A DNA stretch of 64,000 bases. Source: Prosapia bicincta (Eukaryota; Arthropoda; Insecta; Hemiptera; Cercopidae). Both the position numbers and the translations under genes were made by a program. Each line of letters opens with the position of its first letter. Positions within the stretch are counted from its first letter, which is position 1. The stretch is from NCBI GenBank assembly GCA_036971475.1, contig JBAIZL010000002.1, positions 128,529,533 through 128,593,532 of the forward strand, written 5' to 3'. This document shows positions 28,201-42,045 of this stretch, in pieces. The notes beneath the pieces are model-generated. The model did not search any database and had not been told where the DNA came from. It saw only the letters and a program-made list of their open reading frames with translations.

Positions 28201-31200
28201 TTGTAGATGGATAATTGCATCCCTGGTATATTTAGCTTGATATTCCCCTTCTGGTTATATGACTGAATGCCTAGCCATTCTTCCTTGTTCCTTCTTGATG
28301 TAGTTGAGGTAAATACTATTCTAATAATACATAATAATACCTGTGATATAGGGAAGAAGCAATGTATGTCTCTCAACCCTTTACATAATGTTACAACTAA
28401 GATGATTGCATTCCCTAGCGGTATTGCCACAGGACTATGTACCTGGTGGAATTAGTCCTCTTCAGTTTTGTTCTTATTGAAGGCGGTGTTGTAGATGGAT
28501 AATTGCATCCCTGGTATATTTAGCTTGATATTCCCCTTCCGGTTATATGTCTGAATGCCTTGCCTCTCTTCCTTCTTGATGTAGTTGAGGTAAATACTAT
28601 GCTAATAATACATAATAATACCTGTGATATAGGGAAGTGGCAATGTACGCCTCTCAACCCTTTACATAATGTTAGAACTAAAATGATTGCTTACCCAAGC
28701 GGTATTGCCACAGGACTATGTACCTGGTGGAAGTAGTCCTCTTCAGTTATGTTCTTATTGAAGGGGGTGTTGTAGATGGATAATTGCAACCCTGGTATAT
28801 TTAGCTTGATATTCCCCTTCCGGTTATATGTCTGAATGCCTTGCCTCTCTTCCTTCTTGATGTAGTTGAGGTAAATACTATGCTAATAATACATAATAAT
28901 ACCTGTGATATAGGGAAGAGGCAGTGTATGCCTCTCAACCCTTTACATGATGTTACAACTAAGATGATTGCTTACCCAAGCGGTATTGTCACAGGACTAT
29001 GTACCTGGTGGAAGTAGTCCTCTTCAGTTATGTTCTTATTGAAGGGGGTGTTGTAGATGGATAATTGCAACCCTGGTATATTTAGCTTGATATTCCCCTT
29101 CCGGTTATATGTCTGAATGCCTTGCCTCTCTTCCTTCTTGATGTAGTTGAGGTAAATACTATGCTAATAATACATAATAATACCTGTGATATAGGGAAGA
29201 GGCAATGTATGCCTCTCAACCCTTTACATAATGTTACAACTAAAATGATTGCTTACCCAAGCGGTATTGCCACAGGACTATGTACCTGGTGGAAGTAGTC
29301 CTCTTCAGTTATGTTCTTATTGAAGGGGGTGTTGTAGATGGATAATTGCAACCCTGGTATATTTAGCTTGATATTCCCCTTCCGGTTATATGTCTGAATG
29401 CCTTGCCTCTCTTCCTTCTTGATGTAGTTGAGGTAAATACTATTCTAATAATACATATGGAATACCTGTGATATAGGGAAGAGGCAATGTATGCCTCTAA
29501 ACCCTTTACATAATGTTACAACTAAGATGATTGCTTACCCAAGCGGTATTGCCACAGGACTATGTACCTGGTGGAAGTAGTCCTCTTCAGTTATGTTCTT
29601 ATTGAAGGCGGTGTTGTAGATGGATAATTGCATCCCTGGTATATTTAGCTTGATATTCCCTTCTGGTTATATGACTGAATGCCTAGCCTTTCTTCCTTCT
29701 TCCTTCTTGATGTAGTTGAGGTAAATACTATTCTAACAATACATATGGAATACCTGTGATATAGGGAAGAGGCAATGTATGCCTCTAAACCCTTTACATA
29801 ATGTTACAACTAAGATGATTGCTTACCCAAGCGGTATTGCCACAGGACTATGTACCTGGTGGAAGTAGTCCTCTTCAGTTATGTTCTTATTGAAGGCGAT
29901 GTTGTAGATGGATAATTGCATCCCTGGTATATTTAGCTTGATATTCCCCTTCTGGTTATATGACTGAATGCCTAGCCTTTCTTCCTTCTTCCTTCTTGAT
30001 GTAGTTGAGGTAAATACTATTCTAATAATACATATGTAATACCTGTGATATAGGGAAGAGGCAATGTATGCCTCTAAACCCTTTACATAATGTTACAACT
30101 AAGATGATTGCTTACCCAAGCGGTATTGCCACAGGACAATGTACCTGGTGGAAGTAGTCCTCTTCAGTTATGTTCTTATTGATGGCGATGTTGTAGATGG
30201 ATAATTGCATCCCTGGTATATTTAGCTTGATATTCCCCTTCCGGTTATATGTCTGAATGCCTTGCCTCTCTTCCTTCTTGATGTAGTTGAGGTAAATACT
30301 ATGCTAATAATACATAATAATACCTGTGATATAGGGAAGAAGCAATGTATGTCTCTCAACCCTTTACATAATGTTACAACTAAGATGATTGCATTCCCTA
30401 GCGGTATTGCCACAGGACTATGTACCTGGTGGAATTAGTCCTCTTCAGTTTTGTTCTTATTGAAGGCGGTGTTGTAGATGGATAATTGCATCCCTGGTAT
30501 ATTTAGCTTGATATTCCCCTTCCGGTTAACTGTCTGAATGCCTTGCCTCTCTTCCTTCTTGATGTAGTTGAGGTAAATACTATGCTAATAATACATAATA
30601 ATACCTGTGATATAGGGAAGTGGCAATGTATGCCTCTCAACCCTTTACATAATGTTACAACTAAAATGATTGCTTACCCAAGCGGTATTGCCACAGGACT
30701 ATGTACCCGGTGGAAGTAGTCCTCTTCAGTTATGTTCTTATTGAAGGGGGTGTTGTAGATGGATAATTGCAACCCTGGTATATTTAGCTTGATATTCCCC
30801 TTCCGGTTATATGTATGAATGCCTTGCCTCTCTTCCTTCTTGATGTAGTTGAGGTAAATACTATTCTAATAATACATATGGAATACCTGTGATATAGGGA
30901 AGAGGCAATGTATGCTTCTAAACCCTTTACATAATGTTACAACTAAAATGATTGCTTACCCAAGCGGTATTGCCACAGGACTATGTACCTGGTGGAAGTA
31001 GTCCTCTTCAGTTATGTTCTTATTGAAGGGGGTGTTGTAGATGGATAATTGCAACCCTGGTATATTTAGCTTGATATTCCCCTTCCGGTTATATGACTGA
31101 ATGCCTAGCCTTTCTTCCTTCTTCCTTCTTGATGTAGTTGTGGTAAATACTATTCTAATAATACATATGGAATACCTGTGATATAGGGAAGAAGCAATGT

Positions 31201-33799
31201 ATGTCTCTCAACCCTTTACATAATGTTACAACTAAGATGATTGCATTCCCTAGCGGTATTGCCACAGGACTATGTACCTGGTGGAATTAGTCCTCTTCAG
31301 TTTTGTTCTTATTGAAGGCGGTGTTGTAGATGGATAATTGCATCCCTGGTATATTTAGCTTGATATTCCCCTTCCGGTTAACTGTCTGAATGCCTTGCCT
31401 CTCTTCCTTCTTGATGTAGTTGAGGTAAATACTATGCTAATAATACATAATAATACCTGTGATATAGGGAAGTGGCAATGTATGCCTCTCAACCCTTTAC
31501 ATAATGTTACAACTAAAATGATTGCTTACCCAAGCGGTATTGCCACAGGACTATGTACCCGGTGGAAGTAGTCCTCTTCAGTTATGTTCTTATTGAAGGG
31601 GGTGTTGTAGATGGATAATTGCAACCCTGGTATATTTAGCTTGATATTCCCCTTCCGGTTATATGTATGAATGCCTTGCCTCTCTTCCTTCTTGATGTAG
31701 TTGAGGTAAATACTATTCTAATAATACATATGGAATACCTGTGATATAGGGAAGAGGCAATGTATGCTTCTAAACCCTTTACATAATGTTACAACTAAAA
31801 TGATTGCTTACCCAAGCGGTATTGCCACAGGACTATGTACCTGGTGGAAGTAGTCCTCTTCAGTTATGTTCTTATTGAAGGGGGTGTTGTAGATGGATAA
31901 TTGCAACCCTGGTATATTTAGCTTGATATTCCCCTTCCGGTTATATGACTGAATGCCTTGCCTCTCTTCCTTCTTGATGTAGTTGAGGTAAATACTATTC
32001 TAATAATACATATGGAATACCTGTGATATAGGGAAGAGGCAATGTATGCTTCTAAACCCTTTACATAATGTTACAACTAAGATGATTGCTTACCCAAGCG
32101 GTATTGCCACAGGACTATGTACCTGGTGGAAGTAGCCCTCTTCAGTTATGTTCTTATTGAAGGCGGTGTTGTAGATGGATAATTGCATCCCAGGTATATT
32201 TAGCTTGATATTCCCCTTCTGGTTATATGACTGAATGCCTAGCCTTTCTTCCTTCTTCCTTCTTGATGTAGTTGAGGTAAATACTATTCTAATAATACAT
32301 ATGGAATACCTGTGATATAGGGAAGAGGCAATGTATGCCTCTAAACCCTTTACATAATGTTACAACTAAGATGATTGCTTACCCAAGCGGTATTGCCACA
32401 GGACTATGTACCTGGTGGAAGTAGTCCTCTTCAGTTATGTTCTTATTGAAGGCGATGTTGTAGATGGATAATTGCATCCCTGGTATATTTAGCTTGATAT
32501 TCCCCTTCTGGTTATATGACTGAATGCCTAGCCTTTCTTCCTTCTTCCTTCTTGATGTAGTTGAGGTAAATACTATTCTAATAATACATATGGAATACCT
32601 GTGATATAGGGAAGTGGCAATGTATGCCTCTCAACCCTTTACATAATGTTACAACTAAAATGATTGCTTACCCTAGCGGTATTGCCACAGGACTATGTAC
32701 CTGGTGGAAGTAGTCCTCTTCAGTTATGTTCTTATTGAAGGCGATGTTGTAGATGGATAATTGCATCCCTGGTATATTTAGCTTGATATTCCCCTTCTGG
32801 TTATATGACTGAATGCCTAGCCTTTCTTCCTTCTTCCTTCTTGATGTAGTTGAGGTAAATACTATTCTAATAATACATATGTAATACCTGTGATATAGGG
32901 AAGTGGCAATGTACGCCTCTCAACCCTTTACATAATGTTACAACTAAAATGATTGCTTACCCTAGCGGTATTGCCACAGGACTATGTACCTGGTGGAATT
33001 AGTCCTCTTCAGTTATGTTCTTATTGAAGGCGGTGTTGCAGATGGATAATTGCATCCCTGGTATATTTAGCTTGATATTCCCCTTCTGGTTATATGACTG
33101 AATGCCTAGCCTTTCTTCCTTCTTCCTTCTTGATGTAGTTGAGGTAAATACTACTCTAATAATACATATGTAATACCTGTGAAATAGGGAAGTGGCAATG
33201 TATGCCTCTCAACCCTTTACATAATGTTACAACTAAAATGATTGCTTACCCTAGCGGTATTGCCACAGGACTATGTACCTGGTGGAAGTAGTCCTCTTCA
33301 GTTATGTTCTTATTGAAGGCGGTGTTGCAGATGGATAATTGCATCCCTGGTATATTTAGCTTGATATTCCCCTTCTGGTTATATGACTGAATGCCTAGCC
33401 TTTCTTCCTTCTTCCTTCTTGATGTAGTTGAGGTAAATACTACTCTAATAATACATATGTAATACCAGTGATATAGGGAAGTGGCAATGTATGTCTCTCA
33501 ACCCTTTACATAATGTTACAACTAAAATGATTGCTTACCCTAGCGGTATTGCCACAGGACTCTGTTCCTGGTGGAAGTACTTCTCTTCAGTTATGTTCTT
33601 ATTGAAGGCGGTGTTGTAGATGGATAATTGCATCCCTGGTATATTTAGCTTGATATTCCCCTTCTGGTTATATGACTGAATGCCTAGCCTTTCTTCCTTC
33701 TTCCTTCTTGATGTAGTTGAGGTAAATACTACTCTAATAATACATATGTAATACCTGTGATATAGGGAAGAGGTAATGTATACCTCTCAACCCTTTACA

Positions 33800-36700
33800 T
33801 AATGTTACAACTAAAATGATTGCTTACCCAAGCGGTATTGCCACAGGACTATGTACCTGGTGGAAGTGGTCCTCTTCAGTTATGTTCTTATTGAAGGCGG
33901 TGTTGCAGATGGATAATTGCATCCCTGGTATATTTAGCTTGATATTCCCCTTCTGGTTATATGACTGAATGCCTAGCCTTTCTTCCTTCTTCCTTCTTGA
34001 TGTAGTTGAGGTAAATACTATGCTAATAATACATATGTAATACCTGTGATATAGGGAAGTGGCAATGTATGCCTCTCAACCCTTTACATAATGTTACAAC
34101 TAAAATGATTGCTTACCCAAGCGGTATTGCCACAGGACTATGTACCTGGTGGAAGTGGTCCTCTTCAGTTTTGTTCTTATTGAAGGCGGTGTTGCAGATG
34201 GATAATTGCATCCCTGGTATATTTAGCTTGATATTCCCCTTCTGGTTATATGACTGAATGCCTAGCCTTTCTTCCTTCTTCCTTCTTGATGTAGTTGAGG
34301 TAAATACTATGCTAATAATACATATGTAATACCTGTGATATAGGGAAGTGGCAATGTATGCCTCTCAACCCTTTACATGATGTTACAACTAAAATGATTG
34401 CTTACCCAAGCGGTATTGTCACAGGACTCTGTTCCTGGTGGAAGTACTTCTCTTCAGTTATGTTCTTATTGAAGGCGGTGTTGTAGATGGATAATTGCAT
34501 CCCTGGTATATTTAGCTTGATATTCCCCTTCTCGTTATATGACTGAAGGCCTAACCTTTCTTCCCTCTTCCTTCTTGATGTAGTTGAGGTAAATACTATT
34601 CTAATATTACATAATAATACCTGTGATATAGGGAAGTGGCAATGTATGCCTCTCAACCCTTTACATAATGTTACAACTAAAATGATTGCTTACCCAAGCG
34701 GTATTGCCACAGGACTATGTACCTGGTGGAAGTAGTCCTCTTCAGTTATGTTCTTATTGAAGGCGGTGTTGCAGATGGATAATTGCATCCCTGGTATATT
34801 TAGCTTGATATATCCCTTCTGGTTATATGACTGAATGGCTTGCCTTTCTTCCCTCTTCCTTCTTGATGTAGTTGAGGTAAATACTATGCTAATAATACAT
34901 ATGGAATACCTGTGATATAGGGAAGTGGCATTGTACGCCTCTCAACCCTTTACATAATGTTACAACTAAAATGATTGCTTACCCAAGCGGTATTGCCACA
35001 GGACTATGTACCTGGTGGAAGTAGTCCTCTTCAGTTATGTTCTTATTGAAGGCGGTGTTGCAGATGGATAATTGCATCCCTGGTATATTTAGCTTGATAT
35101 ATCCCTTCTGGTTATATGACTGAATGGCTTGCCTTTCTTCCCTCTTCCTTCTTGATGTAGTTGAGGTAAATACTATGCTAATAATACATATGTAATACCT
35201 GTGATATAGGGAAGAGGCAATGTATGCCTCTCAACCCTTTACATAATGTTACAACTAAAATGATTGCTTACCCAAGCGGTATTGTCACAGGACTCTGTTC
35301 CTGGTGGAAGTACTTCTCTTCAGTTATGTTCTTTATGAAGGCGGTGTTGCAGATGGATAATTGCATCCCTGGTATATTTAGCTTGATATATCCCTTCTGG
35401 TTATATGACTGAATGGCTTGCCTTTCTTCCCTCTTCCTTCTTGATGTAGTTGAGGTAAATACTATGCTAATAATACATATGGAATACCTGTGATATAGGG
35501 AAGAGGCAATGTATGCCTCTAAACCCTTTACATAATGTTACAACTAAGATGATTGCTTACCCAAGCGGTATTGCCACAGGACTATGTACCTGGTGGAAGT
35601 AGTCCTCTTCAGTTATGTTCTTATTGAAGGCGATGTTGTAGATGGATAATTGCATCCCTGGTATATTTAGCTTGATATTCCCCTTCTGGTTATATGACTG
35701 AATGCCTAGCCTTTCTTCCTTCTTCCTTCTTGATGTAGTTGAGGTAAATACTATTCTAATAATACATATGTAATACCTGTGATATAGGGAAGAGGCAATG
35801 TATGCCTCTAAACCCTTTACATAATGTTACAACTAAGATGATTGCTTACCCAAGCGGTATTGCCACAGGACTATGTACCTGGTGGAAGTAGTCCTCTTCA
35901 GTTATGTTCTTATTGAAGGCGATGTTGTAGATGGATAATTGCATCCCTGGTATATTTAGCTTGATATTCCCCTTCTGGTTATATGACTGAATGCCTAGCC
36001 TTTCTTCCTTCTTCCTTCTTGATGTAGTTGAGGTAAATACTATTCTAATAATACATATGTAATACCTGTGATATAGGGAAGAGGCAATGTATGCCTCTAA
36101 ACCCTTTACATAATGTTACAACTAAGATGATTGCTTACCCAAGCGGTATTGCCACAGGACTATGTACCTGGTGGAAATAGTCCTCTTCAGTTATGTTCTT
36201 ATTGATGGCGATGTTGTAGATGGATAATTGCATCCCTGGTATATTTAGCTTGATATTCCCCTTCCGGTTATATGTCTGAATGCCTTGCCTCTCTTCCTTC
36301 TTGATGTAGTTGAGGTAAATACTATGCTAATAATACATAATAATACCTGTGATATAGGGAAGAAGCAATGTATGTCTCTCAACCCTTTACATAATGTTAT
36401 AACTAAGATGATTGCATTCCCTAAAGGTATTGCCACAGGACTATGTACCTGGTGGAATTAGTCCTCTTCAGTTTTGTTCTTATTGAAGGCGGTGTTGTAG
36501 ATGGATAATTGCATCCCTGGTATATTTAGCTTCATATTCCCCTTCCGGTTATATGTCTGAATGCCTTGCCTCTCTTCCTTCTTGATGTAGTTGAGGTAAA
36601 TACTATGCTAATAATACATAATAATACCTGTGATATAGGGAAGTGGCAATGTATGCCTCTCAACCCTTTACATAATGTTACAACTAAAATGATTGCTTAC

Positions 36701-39700
36701 CCAAGCGGTATTGCCACAGGACTATGTACCTGGTGGAAGTAGTCCTCTTCAGTTATGTTCTTATTGAAGGGGGTGTTGTAGATGGATAATTGCATCCCTG
36801 GTATATTTAGCTTGATATTCCCCTTCCGGTTATATGTCTGAATGCCTTGCCTCTCTTCCTTCTTGATGTAGTTGAGGTAAATACTATGCTAATAATACAT
36901 AATAATACCTGTGATATAGGGAAGTGGCAATGTATGCCTCTCAACCCTTTACATAATGTTACAACTAAAATGATTGCTTACCCAAGCGGTATTGCCACAG
37001 GACTATGTACCTGGTGGAAGTAGTCCTCTTCAGTTTTGTTCTTATTGATGGCGATGTTGTAGATGGATAATTGCATCCCTGGTATATTTAGCTTGATATT
37101 CCCCTTCCGGTTATATGTCTGAATGCCTTGCCTCTCTTCCTTCTTGATGTAGTTGAGGTAAATACTATGCTAATAATACATAATAATACCTGTGATATAG
37201 GGAAGTGGCAATGTATGCCTCTCAACCCTTTACATAATGTTACAACTAAAATGATTGCTTACCCAAGCGGTATTGCCACAGGACTATGTACCTGGTGGAA
37301 GTAGTCCTCTTCAGTTATGTTCTTATTGAAGGGGGTGTTGTAGATGGATAATTGCAACCCTGGTATATTTAGCTTGATATTCCCCTTCCGGTTATATGTC
37401 TGAATGCCTTGCCTCTCTTCCTTCTTGATGTAGTTGAGGTAAATACTATGCTAATAATACATAATAATACCTGTGATATAGGGAAGTGGCAATGTATGCC
37501 TCTCAACCCTTTACATAATGTTACAACTAAAATGATTGCTTACCCAAGCGGTATTGCCACAGGACTATGTACCTGGTGGAAGTAGTCCTCTTCAGTTATG
37601 TTCTTATTGAAGGGGGTGTTGTAGATGGATAATTGCATCCCTGGTATATTTAGCTTGATATTCCCCTTCCGGTTATATGTCTGAATGCCTTGCCTCTCTT
37701 CCTTCTTGATGTAGTTGAGGTAAATACTATGCTAATAATACATAATAATACCTGTGATATAGGGAAGTGGCAATGTATGCCTCTCAACCCTTTACATAAT
37801 GTTACAACTAAAATGATTGCTTACCCAAGCGGTATTGCCACAGGACTATGTACCTGGTGGAAGTAGTCCTCTTCAGTTATGTTCTTATTGAAGGGGGTGT
37901 TGTAGATGGATAATTGCAACCCTGGTATATTTAGCTTGATATTCCCCTTCCGGTTATATGTCTGAATGCCTTGCCTCTCTTCCTTCTTGATGTAGTTGAG
38001 GTAAATACTACTCTAATAATACATATGGAATACCTGTGATATAGGGAAGTGGCAATGTATGCCTCTAAACCCTTTACATAATGTTACAACTAAAATGATT
38101 GCTTACCCAAGCGGTATTGCCACAGGACTATGTACCTGGTGGAAGTAGCCCTCTTCAGTTATGTTCTTATTGAAGGCGGTGTTGTAGATGGATAATTGCA
38201 TCCCAGGTATATTTAGCTTGATATTCCCCTTCTGGTTATATGACTGAATGCCTAGCCTTTCTTCCTTCTTCCTTCTTGATGTAGTTGAGGTAAATACTAC
38301 TCTAATAATACATATGGAATACCTGTGATATAGGGAAGTGGCAATGTATGCCTCTAAACCCTTTACATAATGTTACAACTAAAATGATTGCTTACCCTAG
38401 CGGTATTGCCACAGGACTATGTACCTGGTGGAAGTAGTCCTCTTCAGTTATGTTCTTATTGAAGGCGATGTTGTAGATGGATAATTGCATCCCTGGTATA
38501 TTTAGCTTGATATTCCCCTTCTGGTTATATGACTGAATGCCTAGCCTTTCTTCCTTCTTCCTTCTTGATGTAGTTGAGGTAAATACTATTCTAATAATAC
38601 ATATGTAATACCTGTGATATAGGGAAGTGGCAATGTACGCCTCTCAACCCTTTACATAATGTTACAACTAAAATGATTGCTTACCCTAGCGGTATTGCCA
38701 CAGGACTATGTACCTGGTGGAAGTAGTCCTCTTCAGTTATGTTCTTATTGAAGGCGGTGTTGCAGATGGATAATTGCATCCCTGGTATATTTAGCTTGAT
38801 ATTCCCCTTCTGGTTATATGACTGAATGCCTAGCCATTCTTCCTTGTTCCTTCTTGATGTAGTTGAGGTAAATACTATTCTAATAATACATAATAATACC
38901 TGTGATATAGGGAAGTGGCAATGTATGCCTCTCAACCCTTTACATAATGTTACAACTAAAATGATTGCTTACCCTAGCGGTATTGCCACAGGACTATGTA
39001 CCTGGTGGAAGTAGTCCTCTTCAGTTATGTTCTTATTGAAGGCGGTGTTGCAGATGGATAATTGCATCCCTGGTATATTTAGCTTGATATTCCCCTTCTG
39101 GTTATATGACTGAATGCCTAGCCTTTCTTCCTTCTTCCTTCTTGATGTAGTTGAGGTAAATACTACTCTAATAATACATATGGAATACCTGTGATATAGG
39201 GAAGAGGCAATGTATGCCTCTAAACCCTTTACATAATGTTACAACTAAGATGATTGCTTACCCAAGCGGTATTGCCACAGGACTATGTACCTGGTGGAAG
39301 TAGCCCTCTTCAGTTATGTTCTTATTGAAGGCGGTGTTGCAGATGGATAATTGCATCCCTGGTATATTTAGCTTGATATTCCCCTTCTGGTTATATGACT
39401 GAATGCCTAGCCTTTCTTCCTTCTTCCTTCTTGCTGTAGTTGAGGTAAATACTACTCTAATAATACATATGGAATACCAGTGATATAGGGAAGTGGCAAT
39501 GTATGCCTCTCAACCCTTTACATAATGTTACAACTAAAATGATTGCTTACCCTAGCGGTATTGCCACAGGACTATGTACCTGGTGGAAGTAGTCCTCTTC
39601 AGTTATGTTCTTATTGAAGGCGGTGTTGCAGATGGATAATTGCATCCCTGGTATATTTAGCTTGATATTCCCCTTCTGGTTATATGACTGAATGCCTAGC

Positions 39701-41450
39701 CTTTCTTCCTTCTTCCTTCTTGATGTAGTTGAGGTAAATACTATTCTAATAATACATATGTAATACCTGTGATATAGGGAAGTGGCAATGTATGCCTCTC
39801 AACCCTTTACATAATGTTACAACTAAAATGATTGCTTACCCAAGCGGTATTGCCACAGGACTATGTACCTGGTGGAAGTGGTCCTCTTCAGTTATGTTCT
39901 TATTGAAGGCGGTGTTGCAGATGGATAATTGCATCCCTGGTATATTTAGCTTGATATTCCCCTTCTGGTTATATGACTGAATGCCTAGCCTTTCTTCCTT
40001 CTTCCTTCTTGATGTAGTTGAGGTAAATACTATGCTAATAATACATATGTAATACCTGTGATATTGGGAAGTGGCAATGTATGCCTCTCAACCCTTTATA
40101 TGATGTTACAACTAAAATGATTGCTTACCCAAGCGGTATTGTCACAGGACTCTGTTCCTGGTGGAAGTACTTCTCTTCAGTTATGTTCTTATTGAAGGCG
40201 GTGTTGTAGATGGATAATTGCATCCCTGGTATATTTAGCTTGATATTCCCCTTCTCGTTATATGACTGAAGGCCTAACCTTTCTTCCCTCTTCCTTCTTG
40301 ATGTAGTTGAGGTAAATACTATTCTAATAATACATAATAATACCTGTGATATAGGGAAGTGGCAATGTATGCCTCTCAACCCTTTACATAATGTTACAAC
40401 TAAAATGATTGCTTACCCAAGCGGTATTGCCACAGGACTTTGTACCTGGTGGAAGTGGTCCTCTTCAGTTATGTTCTTATTGAAGGCGGTGTTGTAGATG
40501 GATAATTGCATCCCTGGTATATTTAGCTTGATATTCCCCTTCTCGTTATATGACTGAAGGCCTAACCTTTCTTCCTTCTTCCTTCTTGATGTAGTTGAGG
40601 TAAATACTATTCTAATAATACATATGTAATACCTGTGATATAGGGAAGAAGCAATGTATGTCTCTCAACCCTTTACATAATGTTACAACTAAGATGATTG
40701 CATTCCCTAGCGGTATTGCCACAGGACTATGTACCTGGTGGAATTAGTCCTCTTCAGTTTTGTTCTTATTGAAGGCGGTGTTGCAGATGGATAATTGCAT
40801 CCCTGGTATATTTAGCTTGATATATCCCTTCTGGTTATATGACTGAATGGCTTGCCTTTCTTCCCTCTTCCTTCTTGATGTAGTTGAGGTAAATACTATG
40901 CTAATAATACATATGGAATACCTGTGATATAGGGAAGAGGCAATGTATGCCTCTCAACCCTTTACATAATGTTACAACTAAGATGATTGCTTACCCAAGC
41001 GGTATTGTCACAGGACTCTGTTCCTGGTGGAAGTACTTCTCTTCAGTTATGTTCTTATTGAAGGCGGTGTTGCAGATGGATAATTGCATCCCTGGTATAT
41101 TTAGCTTGATATATCCCTTCTGGTTATATGACTGAATGGCTTGCCTTTCTTCCCTCTTCCTTCTTGATGTAGTTGAGGTAAATACTATGCTAATAATACA
41201 TATGTAATACCTGTGATATAGGGAAGAGGCAATGTATGCCTCTCAACCCTTTACATAATGTTACAACTAAAATGATTGCTTACCCAAGCGGTATTGTCAC
41301 AGGACTCTGTTCCTGGTGGAAGTACTTCTCTTCAGTTATGTTCTTATTGAAGGCGGTGTTGCAGATGGATAATTGCATCCCTGGTATATTTAGCTTGATA
41401 TATCCCTTCTGGTTATATGACTGAATGGCTTGCCTTTCTTCCCTCTTCCT
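33800..41450. repeat. 5723-bp-offset duplication in the right part of the satellite
   Basis: Unit types at about 34069, 34402 and 35224 recur at 39792, 40125 and 40947, all with an offset of 5723 bp, including the rare 'tctcgttatatgactgaagg' variant. Another pair (about 30222 and 36245) is offset by 6023 bp, and 'ttccggttaactgtctg' recurs at about 30520 and 31372 (852 bp). Several rounds of block duplication therefore overlap here. Confidence 0.8.
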
Positions 41451-41600
41451 TCTTGATGTAGTTGAGGTAAATACTATGCTAATAATACATATGTAATACC
41501 TGTGATATAGGGAAGAGGCAATGTATGCCTCTCAACCCTTTACATAATGTTACAACTAAGATGATTGCTTACCCAAGCGGTATTGTCACAAGACTATGTC

Positions 41601-42045
41601 CCTGGTGGAAGTAGTTCTCGTCAGTTATGTTGATTGTGTAGGCGGTAATGTAGGTTGATAATTGCATCTCTGATATATTTGCCTTTTAATGTCTGAATGT
41701 CTTGCCTTTTTCTCATTTCTCCTCTTGATCCATTTTACTATAATACTATTTCAATAGTACGGGATTGTTGGTAATACTGCGGTTTGATCCTTTGTAAGTA
41801 GTCCTGTGGATTGCTTTTGCTTTTTCTCACATTTAAAACATTCCTCAAGTATTTTACCTTATTTCGCCTTGGTTTTGTGTATGGCTGAATGTCTTGTCTC
41901 TCTCTTTTCTTCTCCCTGTTGATGTAAATGAAATAGATACCATTATAACAATACATATAACGTACGTGTAAAATGGGGAATACAAACTGTACCTCTCAAC
42001 CGTTTACAATAATGTGTAGTTAAAATGTTTGTCTATCAAAGCTTT
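41601..42045. repeat. Degenerate right edge of the 288-bp satellite
   Basis: The last one and a half units are strongly diverged yet still alignable: 'gtctgaatgtcttgcct', 'ctcttgatcc' and 'aatactattt' near 41690-41760, then 'ggctgaatgtcttgtct', 'tgttgatgtaaatg' and 'acctctcaaccgtttac' at 41883-42009. Beyond 42045 similarity ends. The 72-codon minus-strand frame here (41738-41956) is a by-product. Confidence 0.85.

Larger units (their letters stand above)
13088..41700. repeat. 281-289-bp satellite array, about 99 copies
   Basis: The landmark 'ttctaataatacat' falls at 13091, 13373, 13654, 13943, 14232 and so on to about 41.5 kb. Long units (288-289 bp) contain 'cttccttcttccttcttgat'; short ones (about 281-284 bp) lack one 'cttcctt' step. 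Other variable sites are 'ggactatgtacc' versus 'ggactctgttcc', 'gtagtcctctt' versus 'gtacttctctt' and 'gtggtcctctt', and 'gcttaccc' versus 'gcattccc'. Neighbouring units share variants in blocks, which shows local amplification. Minus-strand frames of 84 codons and plus-strand frames of 62-75 codons recur in many units only because the unit is near 288 bp (a multiple of three). I do not regard them as genes. Confidence 0.98.

Noticed and set aside
14324..41424. Recurrent 84-codon minus-strand and 62-75-codon plus-strand frames in the satellite
   Set aside because: They recur because the monomer is close to 288 bp, a multiple of three. Many monomers have shifted or stopped versions, and both strands are equally open, so selection for a protein is not indicated.
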